The notes under the pieces are model-generated. The model saw only the letters and a list, made by a program, of their open reading frames with translations. It was not told the origin of the DNA and ran no database searches. This document shows positions 25,791 through 33,671 of a DNA stretch of 64,000 nt, one piece after another. Position 1 is the first letter of the stretch. Each line of letters begins with the position of its first letter. Origin of the DNA: Ralstonia condita (GTDB lineage: Bacteria; Pseudomonadota; Gammaproteobacteria; Burkholderiales; Burkholderiaceae); the NCBI RefSeq assembly GCF_958405655.1, contig NZ_CATYWO010000001.1, forward strand, positions 1,240,001 through 1,304,000, given 5' to 3'. A program made the translations under genes and the position numbers.

Positions 25791-27384
25791 TTTCGGCTCG
25801 CAGGTCACGCAACTGATTGCGCGGCGCGTGCGTGAAGCACACGTCTATTGCGAGATTCACCCGAACGACGTGTCCGACGCCTTCGTGCGCGAGTTCGCGC
25901 CCAAGGCCGTCATCCTGTCCGGCAGCCACGCCAGCACGTACGAAGACCACCAGCTGCGCGCCCCGCAGGCCGTGTGGGACCTGGGCGTGCCGGTGCTCGG
26001 CATCTGCTACGGCATGCAGACCATGGCCGTGCAACTGGGCGGCAAGGTGGAGTGGAGCGACCACCGCGAATTCGGTTACGCCGAAGTGCGCGCGCATGGT
26101 CACACCCGCCTGCTCAAGGACATCCAGGACTTCGCCACGCCGGAAGGCCACGGCATGCTCAAGGTCTGGATGAGCCACGGCGACAAGGTCACGGAACTGC
26201 CGCCCGGCTTCAAGCTGATGGCGTCAACGCCGAGCTGCCCTGTTGCCGGCATGGCCGATGAGGCGCGCGGCTATTACGCCGTGCAGTTCCACCCGGAAGT
26301 CACGCATACCGTGCAGGGCCGTGCGCTGCTCGAGCGCTTCGTGCTGGAAATTGCCGGTGCCAAGCCCGACTGGGTCATGCGCGACCACATCGAGGAAGCC
26401 GTCAAGGCCATCCGCGAGCAGGTAGGCGATGAAGAGGTGATCCTCGGCCTGTCGGGTGGCGTCGATTCGTCGGTGGCAGCGGCGCTCATTCATCGCGCGA
26501 TCGGCGACCAGCTCACCTGCGTGTTCGTCGACCACGGCCTGCTACGCCTGGACGAGGGCAAGATGGTGATGGACATGTTCGCCGGCCGCCTGCACGCGAA
26601 GGTTGTGCACGTGGATGCCTCCGAGCAGTTCCTTGGCCACCTGGCCGGCGTGACCGACCCGGAAGCCAAGCGCAAGATCATCGGCCGCGAATTCGTTGAA
26701 GTGTTCCAGGCCGAAGCCAAGAAGCTGAGCAATGCCAAGTGGCTGGCGCAGGGCACGATCTATCCGGACGTCATCGAATCGGGCGGCGCCAAGACGAAGA
26801 AGGCAACGACCATCAAGAGCCACCACAACGTGGGCGGCCTGCCGGAAACGCTCGGCCTGAAGTTGCTCGAGCCGCTGCGCGACCTGTTCAAGGACGAAGT
26901 GCGCGAGCTGGGCGTGGCGCTGGGCCTGCCGCACGAGATGGTGTATCGCCATCCGTTCCCGGGGCCTGGCCTGGGCGTGCGGATTCTGGGTGAGGTCAAG
27001 CGAGAATACGCAGACCTGCTGCGCCGTGCCGATGCGATCTTCATCGAGGAATTGCGCGGCACCAAGGCAACGGCACAGGACGCCGCTGCCGGCCTTTGCG
27101 CCGAGGGCGACGTTGGCAAGAGCTGGTACGACCTGACCAGCCAGGCGTTTGCCGTGTTCCTGCCGGTCAAATCCGTCGGCGTGATGGGCGATGGCCGCAC
27201 GTACGACTACGTGACGGCATTGCGCGCCGTGCAGACGACCGACTTCATGACTGCGCACTGGGCACACTTGCCGTATGCGCTGCTGGGTCGCGTGTCCAAC
27301 CGCATCATCAACGAGGTGCGTGGTTTGAGCCGTGTCGTGTATGACGTGTCGGGCAAGCCGCCTGCGACGATCGAGTGGGAGTGA
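25765..27384 (+). CDS. guaA: GMP synthase (glutamine-hydrolysing)
   Basis: GuaA converts XMP to GMP using glutamine and ATP. The 539-aa protein has the class I amidotransferase domain (LDFGSQ; nucleophile in GICYGMQ; catalytic His in QFHPEVTH), the PP-loop ATP pyrophosphatase motif LSGGVDSS (about residue 233), and the C-terminal dimer domain ending IEWE. The start ATG at 25765 is the one before MHDKVLILDFG. The last 96 bases are the left copy of the island's flanking repeat, so the C-terminal end was probably supplied by the element while the protein stayed full length. Confidence 0.98.
   Translation: MHDKVLILDFGSQVTQLIARRVREAHVYCEIHPNDVSDAFVREFAPKAVILSGSHASTYEDHQLRAPQAVWDLGVPVLGICYGMQTMAVQLGGKVEWSDHREFGYAEVRAHGHTRLLKDIQDFATPEGHGMLKVWMSHGDKVTELPPGFKLMASTPSCPVAGMADEARGYYAVQFHPEVTHTVQGRALLERFVLEIAGAKPDWVMRDHIEEAVKAIREQVGDEEVILGLSGGVDSSVAAALIHRAIGDQLTCVFVDHGLLRLDEGKMVMDMFAGRLHAKVVHVDASEQFLGHLAGVTDPEAKRKIIGREFVEVFQAEAKKLSNAKWLAQGTIYPDVIESGGAKTKKATTIKSHHNVGGLPETLGLKLLEPLRDLFKDEVRELGVALGLPHEMVYRHPFPGPGLGVRILGEVKREYADLLRRADAIFIEELRGTKATAQDAAAGLCAEGDVGKSWYDLTSQAFAVFLPVKSVGVMGDGRTYDYVTALRAVQTTDFMTAHWAHLPYALLGRVSNRIINEVRGLSRVVYDVSGKPPATIEWE
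27289..27384 (+). repeat. attL: left copy of the guaA 3' end
   Basis: This 96-bp stretch matches 44844-44939 at 90 positions; the last 33 bp, 27352-27384, are identical to 44907-44939 and end with the guaA stop. All but one of the differences are synonymous in the guaA frame (one Ser/Asn change). The exchange point is most likely within the identical 33 bp. Confidence 0.92.
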
Positions 27385-27480
27385 AAACTCCGATAAATCA
27401 ATGGGTTAAGCCACCTGTCTAGCCCAACATTCAGTGGCGCCCAAATCGCCCGGCACAGGGTTTTTGGTTCAGTTCGTCCT

Positions 27481-27516
27481 CTGTCCAAGCTCAAATTTGG
27501 ACAAGATTTGGACAAG
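27481..27516. other. Candidate integrase arm-type sites, left end
   Basis: Two direct copies of TTTGGACAAG (27496-27505 and 27507-27516), 11 bp apart, are preceded by CTGTCCAAGCTC (27481-27492), whose reverse complement is identical to 44786-44797 near the right end. Tyrosine integrases use such arm sites near each att core. The assignment is inference. Confidence 0.5.
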
Positions 27517-27518
27517 AA

Positions 27519-27546
27519 CGGCTTGGTGATTGCCAAGCCGTTTTTG
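27519..27546 (+). terminator. Intrinsic terminator downstream of guaA inside the island
   Basis: CGGCTTGG - TGATTG - CCAAGCCG followed by TTTTT forms a good hairpin terminator 135 bp after the guaA stop. It probably replaces the native guaA terminator displaced to 44961. Confidence 0.8.
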
Positions 27547-27815
27547 CATTCTAAGGCTTTTGCCAACGCTGGTGGATCGGCGAAGGGCGTAAGCAGGCGA
27601 GGGCGATGCTTCAACCAGCACTTCCATCGATCGCCGTTTGGGATATTGCCCCATCCTCACCAATCGAACGCCGCCCTCTCATTCCAGCCCCATGCTGTAC
27701 CAATGGGCTGAGTGGTAACGAGATGGCTCTACGCAACAGATTTCATGGATATGAGCACTTCGCCAGTCGAGCAGAGGCCGTTTGAATGGCTGGACCTCGA
27801 AATGTTGGACCGTGA

Positions 27816-28016
27816 CCCGCTGGCGGCGGTCGGAGCTTTGGGGCTCCCACCTTTGCCCGCACTGGTATTGCCTCTTCAGCGAGCGCTTCAGATATTGATT
27901 GGGCGGAAGCCGCCGCCTACATGGGCGTTCAGTCGAACACCTTGGCAACCTGGGATTGCACCCAGCGCAAACTGCATGGGGCTCTTGCCTACGAAGGAGG
28001 GCACCATGACCAATAA
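27816..28016 (+). pseudogene. AlpA/excisionase-like HTH remnant
   Basis: An open frame without a clear start codon encodes SDIDWAEAAAYMGVQSNTL then ATWDCTQRKLHG. The pattern AAAY.GV..NTL..W.CT.R resembles the helix-turn-helix of AlpA/excisionase-like proteins of integrated elements, but the usual following strand-turn (LPYVKVGR-type) is missing and the frame runs into the start of the next gene. It looks like a degraded regulator. The rest of 27547-28005 shows no other gene I can support. Confidence 0.4.
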
Positions 28017-28602
28017 TGCTGGCCCGAATCCATTTCAGAAGTTCTGCGCTACGCTCCCACCGGTTCCGAGCAGGGCGGTGTATCGGGCAAATGTGCTCCT
28101 GAGATCAGATGACATCTTTCCGAAAGATGCCTATGAGGAGGTGCTCTACATTGCGCTTGCCTTGACTCCTGCAAGGGAGGCGCTCGATTGGCTGGAGAGG
28201 CTCTACCACGAACTATCGGCAAACTATGCTCGGGCGGCGTTTGGCCGGTTAAGCAATACCAACAAGGGCTTGGTGTTTGCCGGATATGCGTTGAAATATC
28301 TCGGGGCGAATTTGCCACCTAGATTTGGGCGAGTGTGGTACAGCTTGTTTGTTGTCAAGGAGAAACGGAAGTCGGTGGATGAGTTCCCAGTTACGTCTTA
28401 TCAAAATGCCGGAATCTGGCCTTTTTTTGATCGCAAGACGGTCTCTCCGCATGACGTTGCGGAAAGGGTAAGGCTAGAGTTGGGGGAGTTGTGTCCGCCT
28501 CCGGGGCAGTTCTTGAGAATTGACGAGAGCGGGTCTGTCGTTGAGGCCGGCTCTCGGGCAGCATCTCATCGCACGAGTAAATTCAACAGGCAGCCATCCT
28601 GA
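28006..28602 (+). CDS. Island hypothetical protein
   Basis: A 198-aa protein beginning MTNNAGPNPFQKFC, with a strong ribosome site (GAAGGAGGGCACC) eight bases upstream that fixes the start. The N-terminal half looks helical (DAYEEVLYIALALTPAREAL), with a basic middle (VVKEKRKSVDEF). No motif or family recognised. Codon use and GC content are lower than in the flanking chromosome. It is the first intact gene after the left end and might be a cargo or regulatory gene; that is guesswork. Confidence 0.65.
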   Translation: MTNNAGPNPFQKFCATLPPVPSRAVYRANVLLRSDDIFPKDAYEEVLYIALALTPAREALDWLERLYHELSANYARAAFGRLSNTNKGLVFAGYALKYLGANLPPRFGRVWYSLFVVKEKRKSVDEFPVTSYQNAGIWPFFDRKTVSPHDVAERVRLELGELCPPPGQFLRIDESGSVVEAGSRAASHRTSKFNRQPS

Positions 28603-28813
28603 GTATCACCTGATCGCCGACAAAAGCGGGGATTTTTCGTTTCTGTACCTCCCCATCTTCCCCTGGGTGACTCTCGCCAACCCACGATCCGACGGGCGTT
28701 GGGAGGATGGGATTATGCCCTTCAAACAAATCCACGCTCCTCCTCTGCACGGCTCCTGCCGCTCCTGGGCGATGCCTCTAGACGGTCCGCCTGCCTTGAG
28801 CAGTTCTTTCTTA

Positions 28814-28856
28814 ATTTTTTAAAAAATATTGAAATAAGTACTTTTAAAGTTAAAAT
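28814..28856 (+). promoter_or_regulatory. AT-rich promoter/operator before the Cro-like gene
   Basis: TTGAAA (28829-28834) and TAAAAT (28851-28856) are 16 bp apart. They overlap a perfect 14-bp palindrome ATTTTTTAAAAAAT (28814-28827) and the dyad ACTTT-T-AAAGT (28840-28850), good candidates for operator sites. The rest of 28603-28813 holds no gene I can support. Confidence 0.5.
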
Positions 28857-28903
28857 ACGAATAAGGAATTTGTGCTGCAATTTTTCAGCGCATGCAATTA
28901 ATC

Positions 28904-29098
28904 ATGAACACAGAGAATAACGTAATTTCCGCCGTGCGCAATGCCGGTGGACCCAGCAGAGTAGCAGCAGAGCTGCGTGTGTCGAGTCGGGCGGTCAAGA
29001 CTTGGCAGAACAAAGGATACGTCCCCAAGTATGACTGCGCACAAAGGCTTGCAACGCTTGTCGGTGTGTCTGTGGCAACACTGCGGAAGGCCATCTGA
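28904..29098 (+). CDS. Cro/YdaS-like HTH regulator
   Basis: A 64-aa protein with one helix-turn-helix: RVAAELRVSSRAVKTWQNKG (about residues 18-37) followed by ATLVGVSVATLRKAI. The size and pattern fit small Cro-like phage and satellite regulators. The ATG at 28904 (MNTENN) is preferred over 28892; neither has a clear ribosome site. It lies upstream of the primase-helicase in the same direction, the position of an early-control gene. Confidence 0.75.
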   Translation: MNTENNVISAVRNAGGPSRVAAELRVSSRAVKTWQNKGYVPKYDCAQRLATLVGVSVATLRKAI

Positions 29099-29205
29099 CA
29101 GCACTACCGGTGGAGATGTGTAGGTTTCGTTCCCACCGTTCCAAAAACAAGAGCTCGGCGAAGTGAGAATTCGACCGAGCCCGAATAATAAAAAACAATT
29201 GATAT

Positions 29206-32200
29206 ATGTATTTTAACTCCATCTTCATGGAGGGAATTCCGTTACAGACAAGCATTTCCTTCCAACAAAAATCTGCTCCAAACGTTCCGGCCACCGTCAC
29301 CGCTGCAACTAGCGGGTCGTATGTGACGGTACTGACCTCGCTGGATGCCCCCGTCAACAAGTGCTACAACAAGGACGAAGCGGGCGATGTGCGGAAAACA
29401 AGCTACCAAAATGCGTTCGGGTACGTGGCGAAAATGGTCCCAGCCAACGGGATCGAAGACCTTGCCGGGATCGTCGAATCGCACAGCGCCAATCGTCAGT
29501 GCATCCTGATCCGTGACCTACCGGTTAGCACCTCCCGTACGTGGGTACGCAGGACGAAAGAAAACTTCTGCGAACATCCGGCTGGCACCCCATGGGCGAT
29601 GCTCGACTTCGACGACATCGAGCTGCCGGAAGGTATGGACCCGCTGTCACATGAGGCTATCGAGTGGGTGATTGCCCGGCTCCCGGCTGAGTTCCGCAAC
29701 GCGACGTACTTCTTTCAGTTCAGCGCCAGTGCCGGCATCCTGGGCGCAGACGGAGTTCCGCTCAAGTCTGGCTTGAACGTCCATCTGTTCTTCTGGCTGG
29801 ATCGTCGTATCCCCGGCAAGCAGCTTGTTGCCTATCTGTCGTTGCACTGTATGCAGACCGGCTTCTACAAGCTGGGCGAGAACAAGGGCGGCGTTGTGGC
29901 GTTGGTCCCTGGTATTGATCCAGCATTGCTGTATAACCCAGTTCAGGCCCACTACATTGCAGCGCCGACGATTGGTGATGGGGTTGTGTGCCAGCTCTTG
30001 CCCGAGAGCCGTCAAGGCTTGATCCGTAAGGACGTTCAATCGGTCTCGGTGCCAGCGTTGGACAAGGCCGTGGAACGTCAGGCCAGAACACTCAAGGAGC
30101 AGCTCGTCAACGAGTACAAGCGTGCCCACGGCTACACGGCTCGAACCGCCTTGACCCACGTTGAGGGCAGGATCGCCAACACCCGGTATAGCGCTGCACC
30201 AAACCGTGCCGGTCAGCCCGCCCGCGTCGGCCGCACCTTGGTCCGCACCAAGCTTAGCGGCGATGGGAACTATCTGACGCTGTACTTCGCCGACGAGGGC
30301 TCACCTGGCTCCTGGTATGTCAGCAAGCAGCGCCCCCAGCTTGGTATTCGTCACGGTGACGCTGAGACTTTTCTGCTCAAGGAGCTGTCGCCCGGTGCGC
30401 ATGCCTATGTGCGAGATGAGCTTGGTTGGTTTTCAGAGGTGCCGCACCATCATTTGGATCTGGTTGACGGCTATCTTCCAGCGTTGACGAGTTTTGCCAC
30501 AGCCAAGGTGTCGTTGGTTTACTCGCCGACGGGTTCAGGCAAGACCACAGCAACGATCGGCTGGATTGGAGAACAAATCCAACAGCGTCGGACTGTTTTC
30601 TATGCCGGGCCGACGATTGCCTTGGTGGATCAGATGCGGGGCGACCTGACAGCAGCCGGTCTCAACCCTGTGTACTACAAGGACGCGTGGGGACCGAACT
30701 TGCCCAGAGGTGGCGTGGTTGTCACCACCTACAAGTCTTTGCCGAAGCTCCTGAAGAGTGCCTATAACCTGGGGCTGCCCCATGTCCTGATTCTCGATGA
30801 AATTCATCAAGGTCTGGACCATTACATGGGCAAGGCCAATCGCCTGGCTGCCTTGGAATCTGCTCTCGGCAAGGCTCGCCAGACACTGATGCTGACAGGC
30901 ACGCTGACGGACGTTCAACGAACTGCTGTGACTGAGGTCTGCAAGCAATCATTGGGGGGCCTGACAGAAGATCTCTACTGCTGCTACGAATTTGCATCGG
31001 CCAAGGCCAATCCGTTGGAAGTTGTACCCAGTGGGCAGTTTGACTCGGACCTCGCTGTGTTGTTCGAGGGCTTCAAAGCCAAGCTGGACAACGGCGAGCC
31101 CTTGCCACGCCTGGTGTTGATGCTCGATACCTCCAGGCTGGGCATGTATCGCCTCTTGGTGCAGCGGTACGGCCTAACAGGGCACGCCATGGTCGTGTCT
31201 CGTCCTGAGAGCACTGAAGCGGAAATCGAAGCTGCAAGAACGAGCACGCTGCCCATCCTTATCGCCAGTCCGTTGTTTGGCCTGGGGCTCAATTTCGTGC
31301 GGGAACCAGACATCCTGTGGGCTCGCTTCGATCATGTGAAGGCCGACACCAATCAGATCATCCAGACGGTGAACCGTGCCAATCGTGGCCAAGTGCAGTG
31401 CGAAGTGCGCATCTACGGCAACGTTCAGCCTGACGTGAGATTTGCTTTGCCCAACGGTGTCATGCTGCGCCAGGAAATCGCTGAGCGTATGCAGGGCGAA
31501 GCGTCCCTTGCTGGCTTGCTTGAAGAACACTTCCAGCTCGACCGGGTGCTGTACAAAAGCTTGCGTGAGGCCGAGCAGAACAGCCAGGTTGCGCTGAGCG
31601 TGCTGGTGCGGGACAACGCCATCCAGAACTATGACGTTGTTGTGCGAACGGATGCCGTGGTTGAGCGCAGTGTTGCTGCCCCTGTCAAGGAGGCTCGCAA
31701 AGAGGCACGCTTGGCCTATCGTCAGGCAGTTGTCGAAGCAGCCGCGTTGGTTCCCAGGCATGGTCCGCTCGGTGCAGCGGCCAAGCTGACAGCACTACGA
31801 GACGAGCGCAGGAACGGCTGGAAGCATGACGAACCTCGTCTTGAGCGTGAGTTGCAAAACGAAGAGGCTGGCATCGTGATGACAGGCTTCGGCATTGCAG
31901 ACCCGACGGTGGCTCAAAAGGTCGATGGAGGCAAGGTCTTGCGCTTGATCGGTGAAATTTCGCCGTGGATTTCGAACCAGTATGCTCGGGATCGTCACCC
32001 CGACTGGGCCAAGGTCGAGGCCGAGAAGACAGACAAGATTGTCGTGTTGCTGGAAAAGCTGGAGGACCTCAAGGCTGGACGGATCAATGCGGAAGATCTG
32101 TCGGCGGCGCTGACCCGAAACGGTCAGCTTGGAGAGGCGTTCCAAGCCCTGGCGGGGAGCGACATGGAGTTCCAGTCCATTGGGCGAAAGATTGATCGGC

Positions 32201-32646
32201 TGACGAAGGTTCGAGAAAAACTGAGGGGCAAGGGCGGAAACGCTCAGCGAGCCTCAGCCCATGAGGACGGCCTCGAACTGCTGTGCGAACTGCTTGGGCC
32301 GTTGGGTGTCAGTTACGGCAAAAAGCAGGACAGGGGCCGGAAGGTGACGGATATCACCAAGCCCATCGTGCCGCCAAACTGGGACTTTCCGGAGATGATT
32401 CTGATCCTGAAACGTCAGGCAGCTCGACTGCGGGCGTTGCCCAAAGGACAGACGGTGCCGGTTGCGGAGGTGCTGCCGCTGGGAGAGCCTGCGATGCCTC
32501 GCCAAGTCTGCGAGGGCTGCAAGTTCTTTCATCAGAACGCTTGTTGCGTGGGGCGTCAAACAGACTGGCAAAGTTCGACCTTCGATGCTGTCGGCAAACG
32601 CTGCGACGCATTCAAGCCCATCAAGATCGAACTGATGTTGCGCTGA
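29206..32646 (+). CDS. Primase (AEP-like) - SF2 helicase fusion, replication protein
   Basis: The 1146-aa protein seems to be a complete initiation enzyme. Residues about 95-260 look like an archaeo-eukaryotic primase: LDFDD (Asp134, Asp136/137), SGLNVH (His193) and GIDPALLYNPVQAHYIAAP (Asp238). Residues about 430-760 are a superfamily 2 helicase with Walker A PTGSGKTT (441-448), DEIH (531-534), LTGT and the motif VI-like QTVNRANRGQ. A long charged helical region follows, and a cysteine cluster near the C-terminus (CEGCKFFHQNACC) could bind zinc. No ribosome site marks the ATG at 29206; 29227 is an alternative. The role in element replication is inferred from the domains. Confidence 0.8.
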   Translation: MYFNSIFMEGIPLQTSISFQQKSAPNVPATVTAATSGSYVTVLTSLDAPVNKCYNKDEAGDVRKTSYQNAFGYVAKMVPANGIEDLAGIVESHSANRQCILIRDLPVSTSRTWVRRTKENFCEHPAGTPWAMLDFDDIELPEGMDPLSHEAIEWVIARLPAEFRNATYFFQFSASAGILGADGVPLKSGLNVHLFFWLDRRIPGKQLVAYLSLHCMQTGFYKLGENKGGVVALVPGIDPALLYNPVQAHYIAAPTIGDGVVCQLLPESRQGLIRKDVQSVSVPALDKAVERQARTLKEQLVNEYKRAHGYTARTALTHVEGRIANTRYSAAPNRAGQPARVGRTLVRTKLSGDGNYLTLYFADEGSPGSWYVSKQRPQLGIRHGDAETFLLKELSPGAHAYVRDELGWFSEVPHHHLDLVDGYLPALTSFATAKVSLVYSPTGSGKTTATIGWIGEQIQQRRTVFYAGPTIALVDQMRGDLTAAGLNPVYYKDAWGPNLPRGGVVVTTYKSLPKLLKSAYNLGLPHVLILDEIHQGLDHYMGKANRLAALESALGKARQTLMLTGTLTDVQRTAVTEVCKQSLGGLTEDLYCCYEFASAKANPLEVVPSGQFDSDLAVLFEGFKAKLDNGEPLPRLVLMLDTSRLGMYRLLVQRYGLTGHAMVVSRPESTEAEIEAARTSTLPILIASPLFGLGLNFVREPDILWARFDHVKADTNQIIQTVNRANRGQVQCEVRIYGNVQPDVRFALPNGVMLRQEIAERMQGEASLAGLLEEHFQLDRVLYKSLREAEQNSQVALSVLVRDNAIQNYDVVVRTDAVVERSVAAPVKEARKEARLAYRQAVVEAAALVPRHGPLGAAAKLTALRDERRNGWKHDEPRLERELQNEEAGIVMTGFGIADPTVAQKVDGGKVLRLIGEISPWISNQYARDRHPDWAKVEAEKTDKIVVLLEKLEDLKAGRINAEDLSAALTRNGQLGEAFQALAGSDMEFQSIGRKIDRLTKVREKLRGKGGNAQRASAHEDGLELLCELLGPLGVSYGKKQDRGRKVTDITKPIVPPNWDFPEMILILKRQAARLRALPKGQTVPVAEVLPLGEPAMPRQVCEGCKFFHQNACCVGRQTDWQSSTFDAVGKRCDAFKPIKIELMLR

Positions 32647-32650
32647 CCGG

Positions 32651-32820
32651 CTGGTGGTCCGCCCACCAATTTTGAAAATTCGTGGGCGACTCAGCGCAGG
32701 AAAGCCGCACCATTGTTTGCTGTTCGGCTGCGAGCATTTCCTACTATATATATAGAAAACATCAACAGAGAGCAGGCCAACTGCCCGGCCGAACCGTCTG
32801 CTCCCCCAAAGCTCGGGGCC
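32651..32820 (+). repeat. Hairpin/TA-repeat module, copy A
   Basis: A structured stretch begins with the inverted repeat CGCCCAC...GTGGGCG (32660-32688, with AATTTT/AAAATT inside), then the shared core CGAGCATTTCCTACTATATA followed by TATAGAAAACATCAACAGAGAG. It matches copy B at 33479-33654, 828 bp downstream in the same orientation. The rest of 32821-32943 shows no gene I can support. Confidence 0.75.
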
Positions 32821-32943
32821 ATAGCACGACTAGCCCCGGCATGGACGAAACCCCTCCCAGCAATGATGGAGAACATCAAGCAGGCCCTGTCGCCGGCAGC
32901 CCATGAAATGGGGTCGGCATGGACACGAGGGAGCCGCCACGAA

Positions 32944-33159
32944 CTATGATGCACCTCGGTCGTTGAGGATTTTTCGCATCTCGTTTAGCGTTCTGAAGTG
33001 CTCTTGCGTTACTGGTTGACCACGGTCATCAAATCCAGTCTGGCATTGCTTTTTTGCCATTTCGTACAACTTGGCTCCAAGCTCAAGTAGCTGTTCTCTA
33101 TCAAACTGGCGAAGATACGCATTGATTTCGCCGGCGTCTTTCTGAGATTCACGGTTCAT
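32944..33159 (-). CDS. Small island hypothetical protein
   Basis: A 71-aa charged helical protein starting MNRESQKDAGEINAYLRQFD. The start at 33159 is chosen for GGAG seven bases upstream; 33171 (MEPIMNRE) is possible and the frame stays open to 33504. The helical pattern LLELGAKLYEMAKKQC and the Glu/Arg-rich C-terminus suggest a small regulatory or binding protein. No family recognised. Confidence 0.55.
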   Translation of the reverse strand: MNRESQKDAGEINAYLRQFDREQLLELGAKLYEMAKKQCQTGFDDRGQPVTQEHFRTLNEMRKILNDRGAS

Positions 33160-33313
33160 GATTGGCTCCATTGCGTTTTCTTGCGTGCCACGCAGAGCCA
33201 CCAACAGTTGGCAACTCATGGCTCGCTCACGATCCAGACAACTGGTTGGTGCAACCAACTGTCCTGCCGACTTCATGGTCTCAGGCGATTCCCAACCGCC
33301 GACCATGGAGTTC

Positions 33314-33523
33314 ATGATGAGCATCAACGCGAATAACAGGAAGGCACTGTGGGCGGTGATCGAAGCCATGGAGAACGTTCTGGTCCACAGCCCAGGAACT
33401 GGCGACGCTAGCAGACTCCGAAGGAGGCAGTCATGGACTATGACGTCATTGGATACGTGCTGGACCGGAGTCATTCCCGGTGGTGTTTCGCCCACGAAAC
33501 TCAAAAACTCGTGGGCGATCTAG
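33314..33523 (+). CDS. Possible small island protein
   Basis: A 69-aa frame starting MMSINANNRKALWAVIEAME, with GGAG six bases before the ATG. The first 25 residues look like a natural helix, the rest is low-quality Arg/Thr-rich sequence. It overlaps the next candidate (33433) in another frame and lies antisense to the open extension of 32944-33159. Low confidence. Confidence 0.3.
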   Translation: MMSINANNRKALWAVIEAMENVLVHSPGTGDASRLRRRQSWTMTSLDTCWTGVIPGGVSPTKLKNSWAI

Positions 33524-33573
33524 CGCCGGAAAGCTATGTCAATGCCGGCGTTCCGGCGTCGAGCATTTCCTAA
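33433..33573 (+). CDS. Possible 46-aa protein inside module B
   Basis: A short frame with a strong ribosome site (AAGGAGG, five bases before ATG) encodes MDYDVIGYVLDRSHSRWCFA and ends PASSIS. Its second half is encoded by the repeat module, and copy A has a similar reading (GWWSAHQF, stop, KFVGDSAQES) broken by a stop. This suggests copy A is a decayed duplicate or that the module is not coding. Confidence 0.35.
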   Translation: MDYDVIGYVLDRSHSRWCFAHETQKLVGDLAPESYVNAGVPASSIS

Positions 33574-33654
33574 TATATATATAGAGAGAGAGAAAACATC
33601 AGCAGAGAGAAGGCCATCGGCCGAGCCGAGCCGCTCACTCTTCCAGGCTCGGAT
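33479..33654 (+). repeat. Hairpin/TA-repeat module, copy B
   Basis: The second copy begins with a perfect 9-bp inverted repeat CGCCCACGA...TCGTGGGCG (33489-33517) and contains CGAGCATTTCC, TAATATATATATAG, a GA run, and AAAACATCAGCAGAGAGAAG, matching copy A with small indels. It lies between the small genes and the DnaQ-like gene. Confidence 0.75.
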
Positions 33655-33671
33655 CACAACTTGATTTGTGT

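Noticed and set aside
27289..27384. A tRNA or tmRNA as the island's insertion site
   Set aside because: No cloverleaf is present. The duplicated sequence is the protein-coding end of guaA.
33565..33600. An insertion-sequence end because of the TATATATA/GAGAGA run
   Set aside because: No transposase gene and no terminal inverted repeats or target duplication around either module copy.
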